From: Nitrosotalea sp.
Lineage (GTDB): Archaea > Thermoproteota > Nitrososphaeria > Nitrososphaerales > Nitrosopumilaceae
DNA: 10,029 nt
Direction of reading: 5' to 3'
NCBI GenBank assembly: GCA_023252335.1
Contig: JAJPEA010000065.1
Location: 1 to 10,029 of the forward strand
Part shown: positions 1 to 5,923 of the stretch, one piece after another
Position numbering within the stretch: the first letter of the stretch is position 1
Layout of the letters: each line of letters starts with the position of its first letter
Position numbers and translations under genes: made by a program
Notes under the pieces: model-generated
Databases searched by the model: none
What the model saw: only the letters and a program-made list of their open reading frames with translations
What the model was told of the DNA's origin: nothing

Positions 1-15
1 CAGGCCTCGCTTCAA
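1..15 (-). CDS. 5' end of a further cobalamin-operon gene (partial)
   Basis: On the minus strand a TTG codon at 13-15 overlaps the cbiG stop codon (TGA at 12-14) and opens a frame reading L-K-R-G-L to the window edge. An AAGGAG Shine-Dalgarno-like sequence lies about six bases upstream, inside the end of cbiG, so translational coupling is plausible. Inference: in cobalamin clusters the gene after cbiG is often a corrin methyltransferase such as cbiH/cobJ, and a start of the type M-K-R-G-L would fit such proteins. Five codons cannot prove this. The next gene might instead start outside the window. Confidence 0.35.
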
Positions 16-1076
16 TTTGTTCTCCTTGCTATTGCAATTGTAAGATTTGGAGGAAATTTGTGTTTTTGTACAACAAGTTCTCCACCAGAGGCCTTGATTG
101 CAGATGCCTCTGATACACTTGGTGTGCCCTCAAATGTCTGCACTACATCTGAAGGATTTGGTATGCTAATTGTGGCAAGTTCTGTCTTGTCAAAATATTC
201 TAATGGTACCTTCATCTCACTTGATAATTCTTGCAATCCCTTGACGTCAGCTTCTTTTTTAATTGATGCAAACTTGGCAACTGATCTTGGACTCATCTGA
301 AACTTTGAGAGGCAAAAATTCATCCCTTCTCTAATGGTATCCTTTGTAGTATCCCAATGAAGGCCAACTCCCACTACCAGAGTCTTTGGCCTGTAAATCA
401 CAACACGGCCCTGGATCTTGCTGTTTTGTATTATCCTGTCTGAGATTACAAGAAATCCCTTACAGTCTGATGATGCCATCTCATCCAAGGATTTGTAAAT
501 GTGGACATTTTTTGGTAGCTCTTTTTTTGGCATCCACCAGTCTTTTTCTCCTGCATCTTGAAAGACTCCGATTTTTTCTTCGTTTACCATGAATGCGCTA
601 ACTTTGGTGACAGTAGAAATATCATCAATCTCCCAGCCAAACTCTCGTCCAAGCAGGTCTACTGCAATTGTCTTGTTTACATCTGCTGCTGTAGTGATGA
701 CTGGAATAGCACCAAGTGTAGAGCCTATTTTTTCTGCAAGCTCGTTTGCCCCACCCAGATGGCCTGAAAGTGTACTAATGACAAATTTTGCAGTGTCATC
801 AATTACCACTACAGCAGGGTCTGTCTTTTTGTCCTTCATATGTGGTGCAATCAATCTTATCACTGCACCAAGGGAAAAAATGCACACGAGTGCCTCATTA
901 TTTTGGAATAATTCTTGTATCTTCAAAGTGGTGGACTCGTCAAACCACTGGATCTCTTTTCCGTCTTGTTTGAGCTTTGTTGGGGAAAATATCTTCCATG
1001 ATGGGAAATGTTTCTTGAGTAAAGTTGCTATCTCGATACCGTTTTTTGTTATTGCAATTATTGCTACACTTTCCAC
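12..1076 (-). CDS. cbiG: CbiG, cobalt-precorrin-5A hydrolase
   Basis: This 354-residue protein is the enzyme of the cobalt-early (anaerobic-type) cobalamin pathway that opens the delta-lactone of cobalt-precorrin-5A, releasing acetaldehyde and giving cobalt-precorrin-5B. It is cytoplasmic. The CbiG signature GHLGGAN lies at residues 105-111, after the family-typical SLGAVIRLIAPH stretch (68-79). A C-terminal CbiG domain begins near residue 230 (LVVGVGLHWDTTKD) and the protein ends in a typical TIAIARR strand, so all three CbiG regions are present and the length is normal. The start is GTG (1074-1076). An in-frame TAA two codons upstream rules out extension, and there is no in-frame ATG until far inside the protein. 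No clear Shine-Dalgarno sequence is visible. It lies 18 bases after cbiD, and its product is the CbiD substrate, so one operon is very likely. Confidence 0.93.
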   Translation of the reverse strand: MESVAIIAITKNGIEIATLLKKHFPSWKIFSPTKLKQDGKEIQWFDESTTLKIQELFQNNEALVCIFSLGAVIRLIAPHMKDKKTDPAVVVIDDTAKFVISTLSGHLGGANELAEKIGSTLGAIPVITTAADVNKTIAVDLLGREFGWEIDDISTVTKVSAFMVNEEKIGVFQDAGEKDWWMPKKELPKNVHIYKSLDEMASSDCKGFLVISDRIIQNSKIQGRVVIYRPKTLVVGVGLHWDTTKDTIREGMNFCLSKFQMSPRSVAKFASIKKEADVKGLQELSSEMKVPLEYFDKTELATISIPNPSDVVQTFEGTPSVSEASAIKASGGELVVQKHKFPPNLTIAIARRTN

Positions 1077-1094
1077 AAGTTATTTTTTCTAGGT

Positions 1095-2246
1095 CTAAAG
1101 ATATTTGTTGCTCTTTGGATGGACTCCAATCACCTTGCCATCAAAATCAAACATGATTACCTCGATCTCAAACTTGTTGTCAGAATAATTTCCTAGCTGT
1201 CTGTGAGCTTCTTTGCATATAATATCAAAATAGCCAGAAATATTTTTTTCATTAATTATTTCAAATACGTGTCTTGCCGTGTTTGCTTTTTTTATGCTAT
1301 CTTGTACATCTTGCGGAGCTCCACACCTTTTTGCAAGCTCTGAGAGAAAAACCATGTCAACTTTTGAGCCCTTGACGTGGGTCTGCTTGACACCCATTGA
1401 CATCTTGGCAAGTTTTCCTATGAATCCTGCAACATGGGCCTTTTTGATTCCTTTTTTTGCGCATACCTGTACTGTGTATCCAGAAAAGTCTCCCATCTGG
1501 ACAAAGCAGTGGTCTGGCAGATCAAACAACTTTCTTGTAAAATCTTCGCTTCTTCCACCTGTTGTTAATACTACAGTGTCATCTCCCATTGCTCTTGTAA
1601 CCTCGATGCTCTGCCTAATTGATGCTGCAAAAGACGCCGTAGAATATGGTATCACTATGCCGCTTGTTCCAAGAATTGAGATGCCTCCCAAAATTCCAAG
1701 CCTTGGATTGTCTGTCTTGATTGCAAGCTCTTTTCCCTTTGGAACTGATACCATTATCTTGATTCCATTTTTTTCAAAAAGATTTCCTGCAATCTCTAAA
1801 ATATTTTCATTTATCATTTTTTTTGGTGTTGGGTTTATTGCAGCAGCTCCAATGTCTAGACCAAGCCCTGGCTTGGTAACCCTGCCAACTCCTTCTCCTC
1901 CATCAAGCTCTATCTTGCCAATGTCTCCAGTAAGTGTAACTTGTGTTCGTATTTCTGCCCCATGAGTTACGTCTGGATCATCTCCACCATCTTTTATTAC
2001 AGTACATGTGGCACTTTGTTTTGAAAACTCGCAACTTTCTATCTTGATTTGAATCTGTGATTTTTTTGGTAGTGTGACATTGACAAAATCTGTTTTATTT
2101 TGATTTATGATTGCAAGCAATGCTGCCTTGGCTCCAGCGGTAGCACATGTTCCGGTGGTAAAGCCTGTTCTCATATTTTCCTTGGGCTTGTCTTCTTCTG
2201 ACATGGAATGGTTTTGACTCTCTTGCGTATTAATTCTTGATGTCAT
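1095..2246 (-). CDS. cbiD: CbiD, cobalt-precorrin-5B C1-methyltransferase
   Basis: CbiD uses S-adenosylmethionine to methylate C1 of cobalt-precorrin-5B, giving cobalt-precorrin-6A, the step directly after CbiG. The hallmark N-terminal motif RTGFTTGTCATAGAKAA is present, followed by the glycine-rich GVGRVTKPGLGLDIGAAAIN segment and the STASFAASIRQS region. With the start chosen here the protein has 383 residues, near the family's usual size. The start is uncertain. ATG at 2244-2246 forms an ATGA overlap with the stop of the upstream J-domain gene, which suggests coupling, and I prefer it. An ATG at 2271-2273 would add nine residues, and an ATG at 2202-2204 would remove fourteen; all precede the conserved domain. 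The 20 to 30 residues before the motif are polar and not conserved-looking. The stop is TAG at 1095-1097. Confidence 0.93.
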   Translation of the reverse strand: MTSRINTQESQNHSMSEEDKPKENMRTGFTTGTCATAGAKAALLAIINQNKTDFVNVTLPKKSQIQIKIESCEFSKQSATCTVIKDGGDDPDVTHGAEIRTQVTLTGDIGKIELDGGEGVGRVTKPGLGLDIGAAAINPTPKKMINENILEIAGNLFEKNGIKIMVSVPKGKELAIKTDNPRLGILGGISILGTSGIVIPYSTASFAASIRQSIEVTRAMGDDTVVLTTGGRSEDFTRKLFDLPDHCFVQMGDFSGYTVQVCAKKGIKKAHVAGFIGKLAKMSMGVKQTHVKGSKVDMVFLSELAKRCGAPQDVQDSIKKANTARHVFEIINEKNISGYFDIICKEAHRQLGNYSDNKFEIEVIMFDFDGKVIGVHPKSNKYL

Positions 2247-2683
2247 TTTAGTATGGTTGATAAAATTATCCACAGAGCCACTGCTCCAAGCCCTCCATAA
2301 AGTATGATATGAGTAGACATTGGAGAGCCCTCCTTTTCCTGGTTGTGTTCATAATATTGGGTGTCTTTAGCTCCAAAGTTGCGTCTAAACTCTGCAAAGT
2401 TTGGTCCAAAGTGAAACTCTTCATTTACTGTCTTGTCATATTTTTTCCAAAACTCTGAGTATTTTGTAGCTACCTCACTTTCTGAAATCTTTTCTTTCTT
2501 TTTTTCTTCGCTTCGTAGCTGTTGATATGCCTCTGTAACTTTTTTGAACTTTTCTCCGTTGATGTCATCCTTGTTCCTGTCTGGGTGATATTTCAGGGAA
2601 AGCTGTCTGTATGCGTTTTTTATCTCCTTTTGGGATGCTCCTACTTGGACGCCTAAGATCTTGTGGCAGTCTACTGTATTCAA
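2243..2683 (-). CDS. Tail-anchored J-domain (DnaJ-like) protein
   Basis: The protein has 146 residues. Residues 5-60 form a J domain with the invariant HPD tripeptide at 33-35 (context KYHPDRN), the site that stimulates Hsp70/DnaK ATPase. There is no Gly/Phe region, CXXCXGXG zinc domain or DnaJ C-terminal domain, so it is not DnaJ itself but a J-domain-only (type III) co-chaperone. A charged lysine/glutamate-rich linker follows, and residues 126-145 are a hydrophobic segment ending in a single lysine, which predicts a C-terminal membrane anchor with the J domain in the cytoplasm. The start is TTG at 2681-2683; no ATG or GTG is available before the J domain. Its stop overlaps the cbiD ATG, so the two are probably co-transcribed, but I know of no established role for a J protein in cobalamin synthesis. 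The Hsp70 partner and client are unknown. Confidence 0.85.
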   Translation of the reverse strand: MNTVDCHKILGVQVGASQKEIKNAYRQLSLKYHPDRNKDDINGEKFKKVTEAYQQLRSEEKKKEKISESEVATKYSEFWKKYDKTVNEEFHFGPNFAEFRRNFGAKDTQYYEHNQEKEGSPMSTHIILYGGLGAVALWIILSTILK

Positions 2684-2710
2684 GTGTGATATAACATGGC
2701 AGAGAGACCA

Positions 2711-2720
2711 AAATTAATTT
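2711..2720. promoter_or_regulatory. Palindromic AT box, putative shared divergent promoter
   Basis: The sequence AAATTAATTT is a perfect palindrome lying between two divergent genes. Its centre is about 28 bases before the ATG at 2744 on the plus strand and about 32 bases before the TTG at 2683 on the minus strand. Archaeal TATA boxes sit roughly 25-30 bases before the transcription start, and leaderless mRNAs are common in archaea. The inference is that one TBP site could serve both directions. It is not a perfect TATA consensus. Confidence 0.4.
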
Positions 2721-2743
2721 GTCGGCACAATCTGTGCTTTTGC

Positions 2744-3601
2744 ATGAATCGATCAGTTGTGATTACTGGGGCAAATGGCTTTGTTGGAAGAAATGTCGGC
2801 ATGTTTCTCTCAAAGAATGGATTTTCTACAATAGGTCTTGTTCGCAAGGGAAGATCTGTACCCTTTGGAAAGACAATAACAACTGGTACCCTTTCTGAGC
2901 CAGGCCTTGCATCAAAAATCAAGGGCTCTGATGCATTGCTGCATTTTATTGGCCAAGGTAAACAAACTGTCGACTCTGAATATGGTTCTGTCAATGTATC
3001 ACTTGCCAAAAATGCAGTGGTACTATGTAAGAGAGCAAAAATAAAAAAAATAATTTACATCAGCGGCCTTGGAGTTGACAAATCTTCAACTTTGGGATAT
3101 TTTATTTCAAAATACAAGGCAGAGCAAGAGATAGTCCACTCTGGACTAGATTATACAATTTTCCGGGCCTCATACATCATAGGAAGAGACGATCCGTTAT
3201 CGCAGAACCTGCAACAACAGGTAAAAAAAGGCCAAATGATAATTCCTGGCTCTGGCAATTACAGATTCCAGCCAATTTTCATCGATGACGTATCTCGTGT
3301 AATCATAAAGACTTTGTCTGGAAAAAAATTCTCAAACAAGATAATTGATTTGGTTGGGCCCGACATTGTTAGCTATAACACCTTTGTAAAAGAATTCTTG
3401 CACGGCAAGAAAATCAAGATCAAAAAGATAGACTTTGAGAGTGCGTACCATGATGCATTGCATAACAAGGGTCCATTTGGTGTGGATGACCTTAGTATCA
3501 TGGCAGGTGACTACATAGGAAATTACAAAAAACTTGCAGGTCTTGTAGGGATGAAATTTACAAAATATGGTCCAGTGCTAGAGGCCCGAGGCTTGTTTTA
3601 G
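2744..3601 (+). CDS. NAD(P)-binding epimerase, atypical SDR (NDUFA9-like)
   Basis: This is a Rossmann-fold protein of the extended/atypical short-chain dehydrogenase group, similar in layout to complex I NDUFA9-like and NmrA-like proteins. From ATG 2744 it has 285 residues. The dinucleotide-binding motif TGANGFVG is at residues 8-15, directly after the first beta strand. The YISGLGV strand and a Y-x3-K pair (Y119, K123) in the order Y-S-K-A-E followed by SGLDYTIFRAS match the family. A longer version from ATG 2696 adds 16 residues rich in Cys and Arg before the Rossmann strand; I consider this unlikely because family members begin a few residues before the glycine motif and an AT box fits ATG 2744. 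The substrate cannot be told from sequence. It is transcribed alone, and its last 24 bases overlap convergent metK. Confidence 0.85.
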   Translation: MNRSVVITGANGFVGRNVGMFLSKNGFSTIGLVRKGRSVPFGKTITTGTLSEPGLASKIKGSDALLHFIGQGKQTVDSEYGSVNVSLAKNAVVLCKRAKIKKIIYISGLGVDKSSTLGYFISKYKAEQEIVHSGLDYTIFRASYIIGRDDPLSQNLQQQVKKGQMIIPGSGNYRFQPIFIDDVSRVIIKTLSGKKFSNKIIDLVGPDIVSYNTFVKEFLHGKKIKIKKIDFESAYHDALHNKGPFGVDDLSIMAGDYIGNYKKLAGLVGMKFTKYGPVLEARGLF

Positions 3602-4741
3602 TACGCTAGCCTTGTCGGTCTTTTCCCAGCTAAATTCTGGCTCTGACCTTCCAAAGTGACCATATGCTGCACTCTTTCTATATATTGGATTCTTTAGTTT
3701 TAGCTGAGAGATAATAGCAGAAGGACGCATGTCAAAGTGCTTTCTTACAATGTTTTCAATCTGTTCTTCAGGAATCTTGCCTGTGTCAAATGTATTTACC
3801 GTGAGTGAGACTGGCTCTGCCACTCCAATTGCATATGCAACTTGGATTTCGCACTTGTCTGCAAGTCCTGCTGCAACCACGTTCTTTGCGATATATCTGC
3901 ACATGTAACACGCAGACCTGTCTACCTTTGATGGGTCTTTTCCAGAAAAGGCTCCGCCTCCATGTCTTCCCATGCCGCCATATGTATCCACAATTATTTT
4001 TCTTCCAGTGAGCCCTGCATCTCCTGGGGGACCGCCTATGACAAATCTGCCTGTTGGGTTTATGTGGATTTTTATCTTGTCATTCCACAACTTGCCACAG
4101 ACTGGCTTGATTACTTTATCGATAATCTCTTTTCTAATCTCTTCATTTGTTATATCTGGGGAATGCTGTGTTGAAATTACAACTGCATCTATGCGCTTTG
4201 GTTTTCCGTCCTCGTACTCTACTGTGACCTGGGACTTGCCGTCTGGTCTTGCCCATGGAAGTTCTTTTTTCTTTCTTGCTTCTGCAAGACGTTTTGTAAG
4301 CTTGTGTGCAAGCAAGATTGGCATGGGCATCAAGTCTTCTGTTTCATTTGTTGCATATCCAAACATGAGGCCCTGGTCTCCTGCTCCTTGATCCTTGTTA
4401 TCATTTGCAGTAACTCCCATTGATATGTCTGGGCTCTGTGCATGAAGCGATACTAGAACGCTGCAGGATTCTGAATCAAAACCATATTCTGGATGATCAT
4501 ATCCAATCTCTTTGATTGTTTTTCTAACTATATCTTGAATGTCAAATCTTGCCTTTGAGGTAACCTCGCCTGCTACTATTACAACGCCTGTAGTGGTCAT
4601 TGTCTCAACTGCAACTCTGGAATCTGGGTCTTGCTTTAGAAATTCATCCAAGATTGCATCAGATATCTGATCACAAATTTTGTCTGGATGGCCCTCTGTA
4701 ACTGATTCTGAAGTAAAAAGATAGCTTCTAGAAGAGGCCAT
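3578..4741 (-). CDS. metK: S-adenosylmethionine synthetase, bacterial-type
   Basis: MetK joins L-methionine and ATP to S-adenosylmethionine, releasing phosphate and pyrophosphate, and supplies methyl groups for corrin, RNA and protein methylation. The 387 residues show the full classical three-domain pattern: TEGHPDKICDQISDAILD at 15-32 with the catalytic His18 and Asp20, GAGDQGLMFGYATNE at 119-133, GGPPGDAGLTGRK at 236-248, and the P-loop-like GGGAFSGKDPSKVDRSA at 261-277. Length is normal for the bacterial/eukaryotic family. Most Euryarchaeota and Crenarchaeota instead carry a very divergent archaeal MAT, so this type is notable in an archaeon. The start is ATG 4739-4741, 11 bases after the LSm stop, with a weak AGGA overlapping that stop. 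The 3' end overlaps the convergent epimerase gene by 24 bases. Confidence 0.96.
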   Translation of the reverse strand: MASSRSYLFTSESVTEGHPDKICDQISDAILDEFLKQDPDSRVAVETMTTTGVVIVAGEVTSKARFDIQDIVRKTIKEIGYDHPEYGFDSESCSVLVSLHAQSPDISMGVTANDNKDQGAGDQGLMFGYATNETEDLMPMPILLAHKLTKRLAEARKKKELPWARPDGKSQVTVEYEDGKPKRIDAVVISTQHSPDITNEEIRKEIIDKVIKPVCGKLWNDKIKIHINPTGRFVIGGPPGDAGLTGRKIIVDTYGGMGRHGGGAFSGKDPSKVDRSACYMCRYIAKNVVAAGLADKCEIQVAYAIGVAEPVSLTVNTFDTGKIPEEQIENIVRKHFDMRPSAIISQLKLKNPIYRKSAAYGHFGRSEPEFSWEKTDKASVLKQASGL

Positions 4742-4752
4742 GATAAAATTTC

Positions 4753-4998
4753 CTATAACTCATTTTCTAATTTTATGAAAAGTACGTTGTTTCCTCTTAC
4801 GATAACTCTTCCATAATTTGCAATTATCTTGCCGTTGCTGATCTCTTCTGCATCTGTCATGATTAGATTCATGTATGAATCTACATTGTTCATCTTACCT
4901 TTGTATTCGATTTCACTTTTTAGTCGAACTGTAACTTTTTTGTTTATGCCTTTTTGCAATGTTGTTAAAGGTCTTTTTGGAGTTGCTGCTTGTGACAA
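4753..4998 (-). CDS. LSm (Sm-like archaeal) RNA-binding protein
   Basis: This 81-residue protein is an Sm-fold protein. Archaeal LSm proteins form hexameric or heptameric rings that bind U-rich RNA. The Sm1 motif covers about residues 20-50 and includes the RNA-contacting D40-x-x-M43-N44. The Sm2 motif is GRVIVRGNNVLFI at 63-75, with the conserved R68-G69-N70. The N-terminal helix RPLTTLQKGIN is also typical. There is no extra C-terminal domain. The start is TTG at 4996-4998: an in-frame TGA directly precedes it, and starting later would remove the N-terminal helix. It probably shares a transcript with metK, 11 bases downstream. A CCTATTTCA element about 30 bases upstream could be the promoter of a leaderless mRNA. 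Confidence 0.92.
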   Translation of the reverse strand: MSQAATPKRPLTTLQKGINKKVTVRLKSEIEYKGKMNNVDSYMNLIMTDAEEISNGKIIANYGRVIVRGNNVLFIKLENEL

Positions 4999-5022
4999 TC
5001 ACAATTCACTTGTCTGCACTGC

Positions 5023-5033
5023 TTGAAATAGGG
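5023..5033 (-). promoter_or_regulatory. Putative TATA-like element before LSm-metK
   Basis: On the minus strand the sequence CCCTATTTCAA begins about 35 bases before the TTG start of LSm. That is the place expected for an archaeal BRE/TATA region if the mRNA is leaderless. The same CCTATTT core recurs at nearly the same spacing before the small membrane gene at 5798. Assignment is by position and base content only. Confidence 0.3.
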
Positions 5034-5065
5034 AATAAAAGCCTTCCCGATCATGACTTATACTC

Positions 5066-5077
5066 TACAAATTATGA
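5066..5077 (+). promoter_or_regulatory. Putative TATA-like element before the RadB-like gene
   Basis: The AT-rich stretch TACAAATTATGA lies about 20-30 bases before the TTG start at 5096, fitting a leaderless archaeal promoter. Another AT stretch (CTTATAC, 5057-5063) is slightly further upstream and could be used instead. The remainder of the 97-base gap at 4999-5095 shows no ORF or strong hairpin. Confidence 0.25.
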
Positions 5078-5095
5078 TAACTCTTTGATTAAAAA

Positions 5096-5764
5096 TTGAT
5101 TCCAACTGGTATTTTGGGACTGGATGATCTTTTGGGTGGTGGCATAGCATCTGGTACGATAATCGATATTTTTGGGCCCGGAGGTAGCGGTAAAACACAA
5201 CTTGCGATGCAAATTTCTCTAAATTCGTTGCAAGACGGCACTGTATTGTACTTGGATGCCACTGGTGGATTTCGACCAGAAAGAATGTTGCAGCTAATCA
5301 AGTTGCAAAATTTAGAGCCATCACTTCTTGATGACATCATTGTGGCACGAATGAGAAACACTGCAGAACAACTAGAATATGTCAAAAAAATATCTGAGAT
5401 GCGGCCAAATCTTGTTGTAATAGAAAACGTAACCGACTTGTTTGCATTCGAGTATTCCAAGGAAGCAAATTTGCTTGAAAAACATCTCAGGTTCATGGAA
5501 TACATGCATGAGCTTAGCCTGACTGCAATTAACACCAAGATTCCTGTCATTGTAACTAATATGGTGCGAAGCATGGATGGAATAGAAACTGAAAACTTGA
5601 ACAAGTCAATTAGCATGTTTACCCATAAGAAGATAAAACTTGAAAAACTTGAAAATGATGAAAAAGATGGCAAAGTGTTCAAGGCCCAAGTGTTTCCTTC
5701 ATTTGGGAAAAGAAAAGAGATCTTGTATGTTATCACTGAGGCAGGGCTTGCTGAATTACCTTAA
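5096..5764 (+). CDS. RadB-like RecA-superfamily ATPase
   Basis: This 222-residue protein is a single RecA core domain without the N-terminal helix-hairpin-helix domain of RadA. Its size is that of archaeal RadB, a recombinase paralogue thought to assist homologous recombination. It opens with IPTGILGLDDLLGGG, typical of RadA/RadB. Walker A is GPGGSGKT at 27-34. The FRPER motif shared with RadA is at 59-63, but the residues before it read D54-A-T-G rather than the D-T-E-G of RadA. The Walker B strand is LVVIE (106-110), with Glu where RadA has Asp, and an L2-like TNMV lies at 154-157. The TTG start is nearly forced, because an in-frame TAA lies two codons upstream and residues 1-5 belong to the conserved core. 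A KaiC-like ATPase is a less likely alternative because FRPER points to RadA/RadB. Confidence 0.82.
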   Translation: MIPTGILGLDDLLGGGIASGTIIDIFGPGGSGKTQLAMQISLNSLQDGTVLYLDATGGFRPERMLQLIKLQNLEPSLLDDIIVARMRNTAEQLEYVKKISEMRPNLVVIENVTDLFAFEYSKEANLLEKHLRFMEYMHELSLTAINTKIPVIVTNMVRSMDGIETENLNKSISMFTHKKIKLEKLENDEKDGKVFKAQVFPSFGKRKEILYVITEAGLAELP

Positions 5765-5774
5765 CCTATTTATC
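5765..5774 (+). promoter_or_regulatory. Putative TATA box before the small membrane gene
   Basis: CCTATTTATC begins 33 bases before the ATG at 5798 and directly follows the stop of the RadB-like gene. TATTTAT is a good archaeal TATA-like core, and its centre is about 28 bases before the ATG, which fits a leaderless mRNA. It suggests that the small membrane gene and the helicase have their own promoter, although read-through from the RadB-like gene is possible. Confidence 0.45.
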
Positions 5775-5797
5775 ACTCTGATGACGCCGAAAACTGT

Positions 5798-5923
5798 ATG
5801 GCGGGAATTTTTGAATATATACCAATTATTGCAGCTGCCCTACTTGGTGTTGGTTTAGTTGGTGTTATAGTATACGAACGATCTAGAACCAGACAAAGCA
5901 AAGAACCAGAATCTACCGCTTGA
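5798..5923 (+). CDS. 41-residue single-span membrane protein, unknown function
   Basis: An ATG opens a 41-residue frame ending in TGA at 5921-5923. Residues 8-26 are a continuous hydrophobic, glycine- and alanine-rich span (IPIIAAALLGVGLVGVIVY). A basic stretch follows (ERSRTR, 27-32), then a polar acidic tail. By the positive-inside rule the tail should face the cytoplasm. I do not recognise a family. A well-placed TATA-like box, a clean membrane-span pattern and a tight position between two genes argue that it is real. Its last codons overlap the open frame of the downstream helicase, which has no normal start codon of its own, so the two reading frames may be linked in expression (see findings). 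There is no cysteine or signal peptidase site. Confidence 0.6.
   Translation: MAGIFEYIPIIAAALLGVGLVGVIVYERSRTRQSKEPESTA

Noticed and set aside
589..1092. Open plus-strand frame of 167 codons with hydrophobic parts
   Set aside because: It is antisense to cbiG. The hydrophobic stretches reflect the complement of charged codons and not membrane spans.
1279..1965. Open plus-strand frame of 228 codons
   Set aside because: It lies fully antisense to cbiD, whose protein is clearly conserved. The translation is rich in Ser, Pro and Phe with no recognisable domain, as expected of a shadow frame.
2696..2743. Upstream ATG that would lengthen the epimerase by 16 residues
   Set aside because: The added residues are Cys- and Arg-rich, precede the usual start of a Rossmann fold and leave no room for a promoter between the divergent genes.
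3521..3540. Run of T on the minus strand downstream of metK as a terminator
   Set aside because: Archaeal termination can use T tracts, but this six-base run lies inside the epimerase coding region, where A-rich Lys codons explain it.
5050..5078. Short inverted repeat ATCAT/ATGAT upstream of the RadB-like gene
   Set aside because: Five-base arms with a 19-base loop in AT-rich DNA are expected by chance, and the right arm lies in the putative promoter.
5089..5736. Open minus-strand frame of 215 codons, Ser- and Phe-rich
   Set aside because: It is the mirror of the RadB-like gene, which has clear Walker motifs. The Ser-rich run comes from antisense of Lys/Glu codons.
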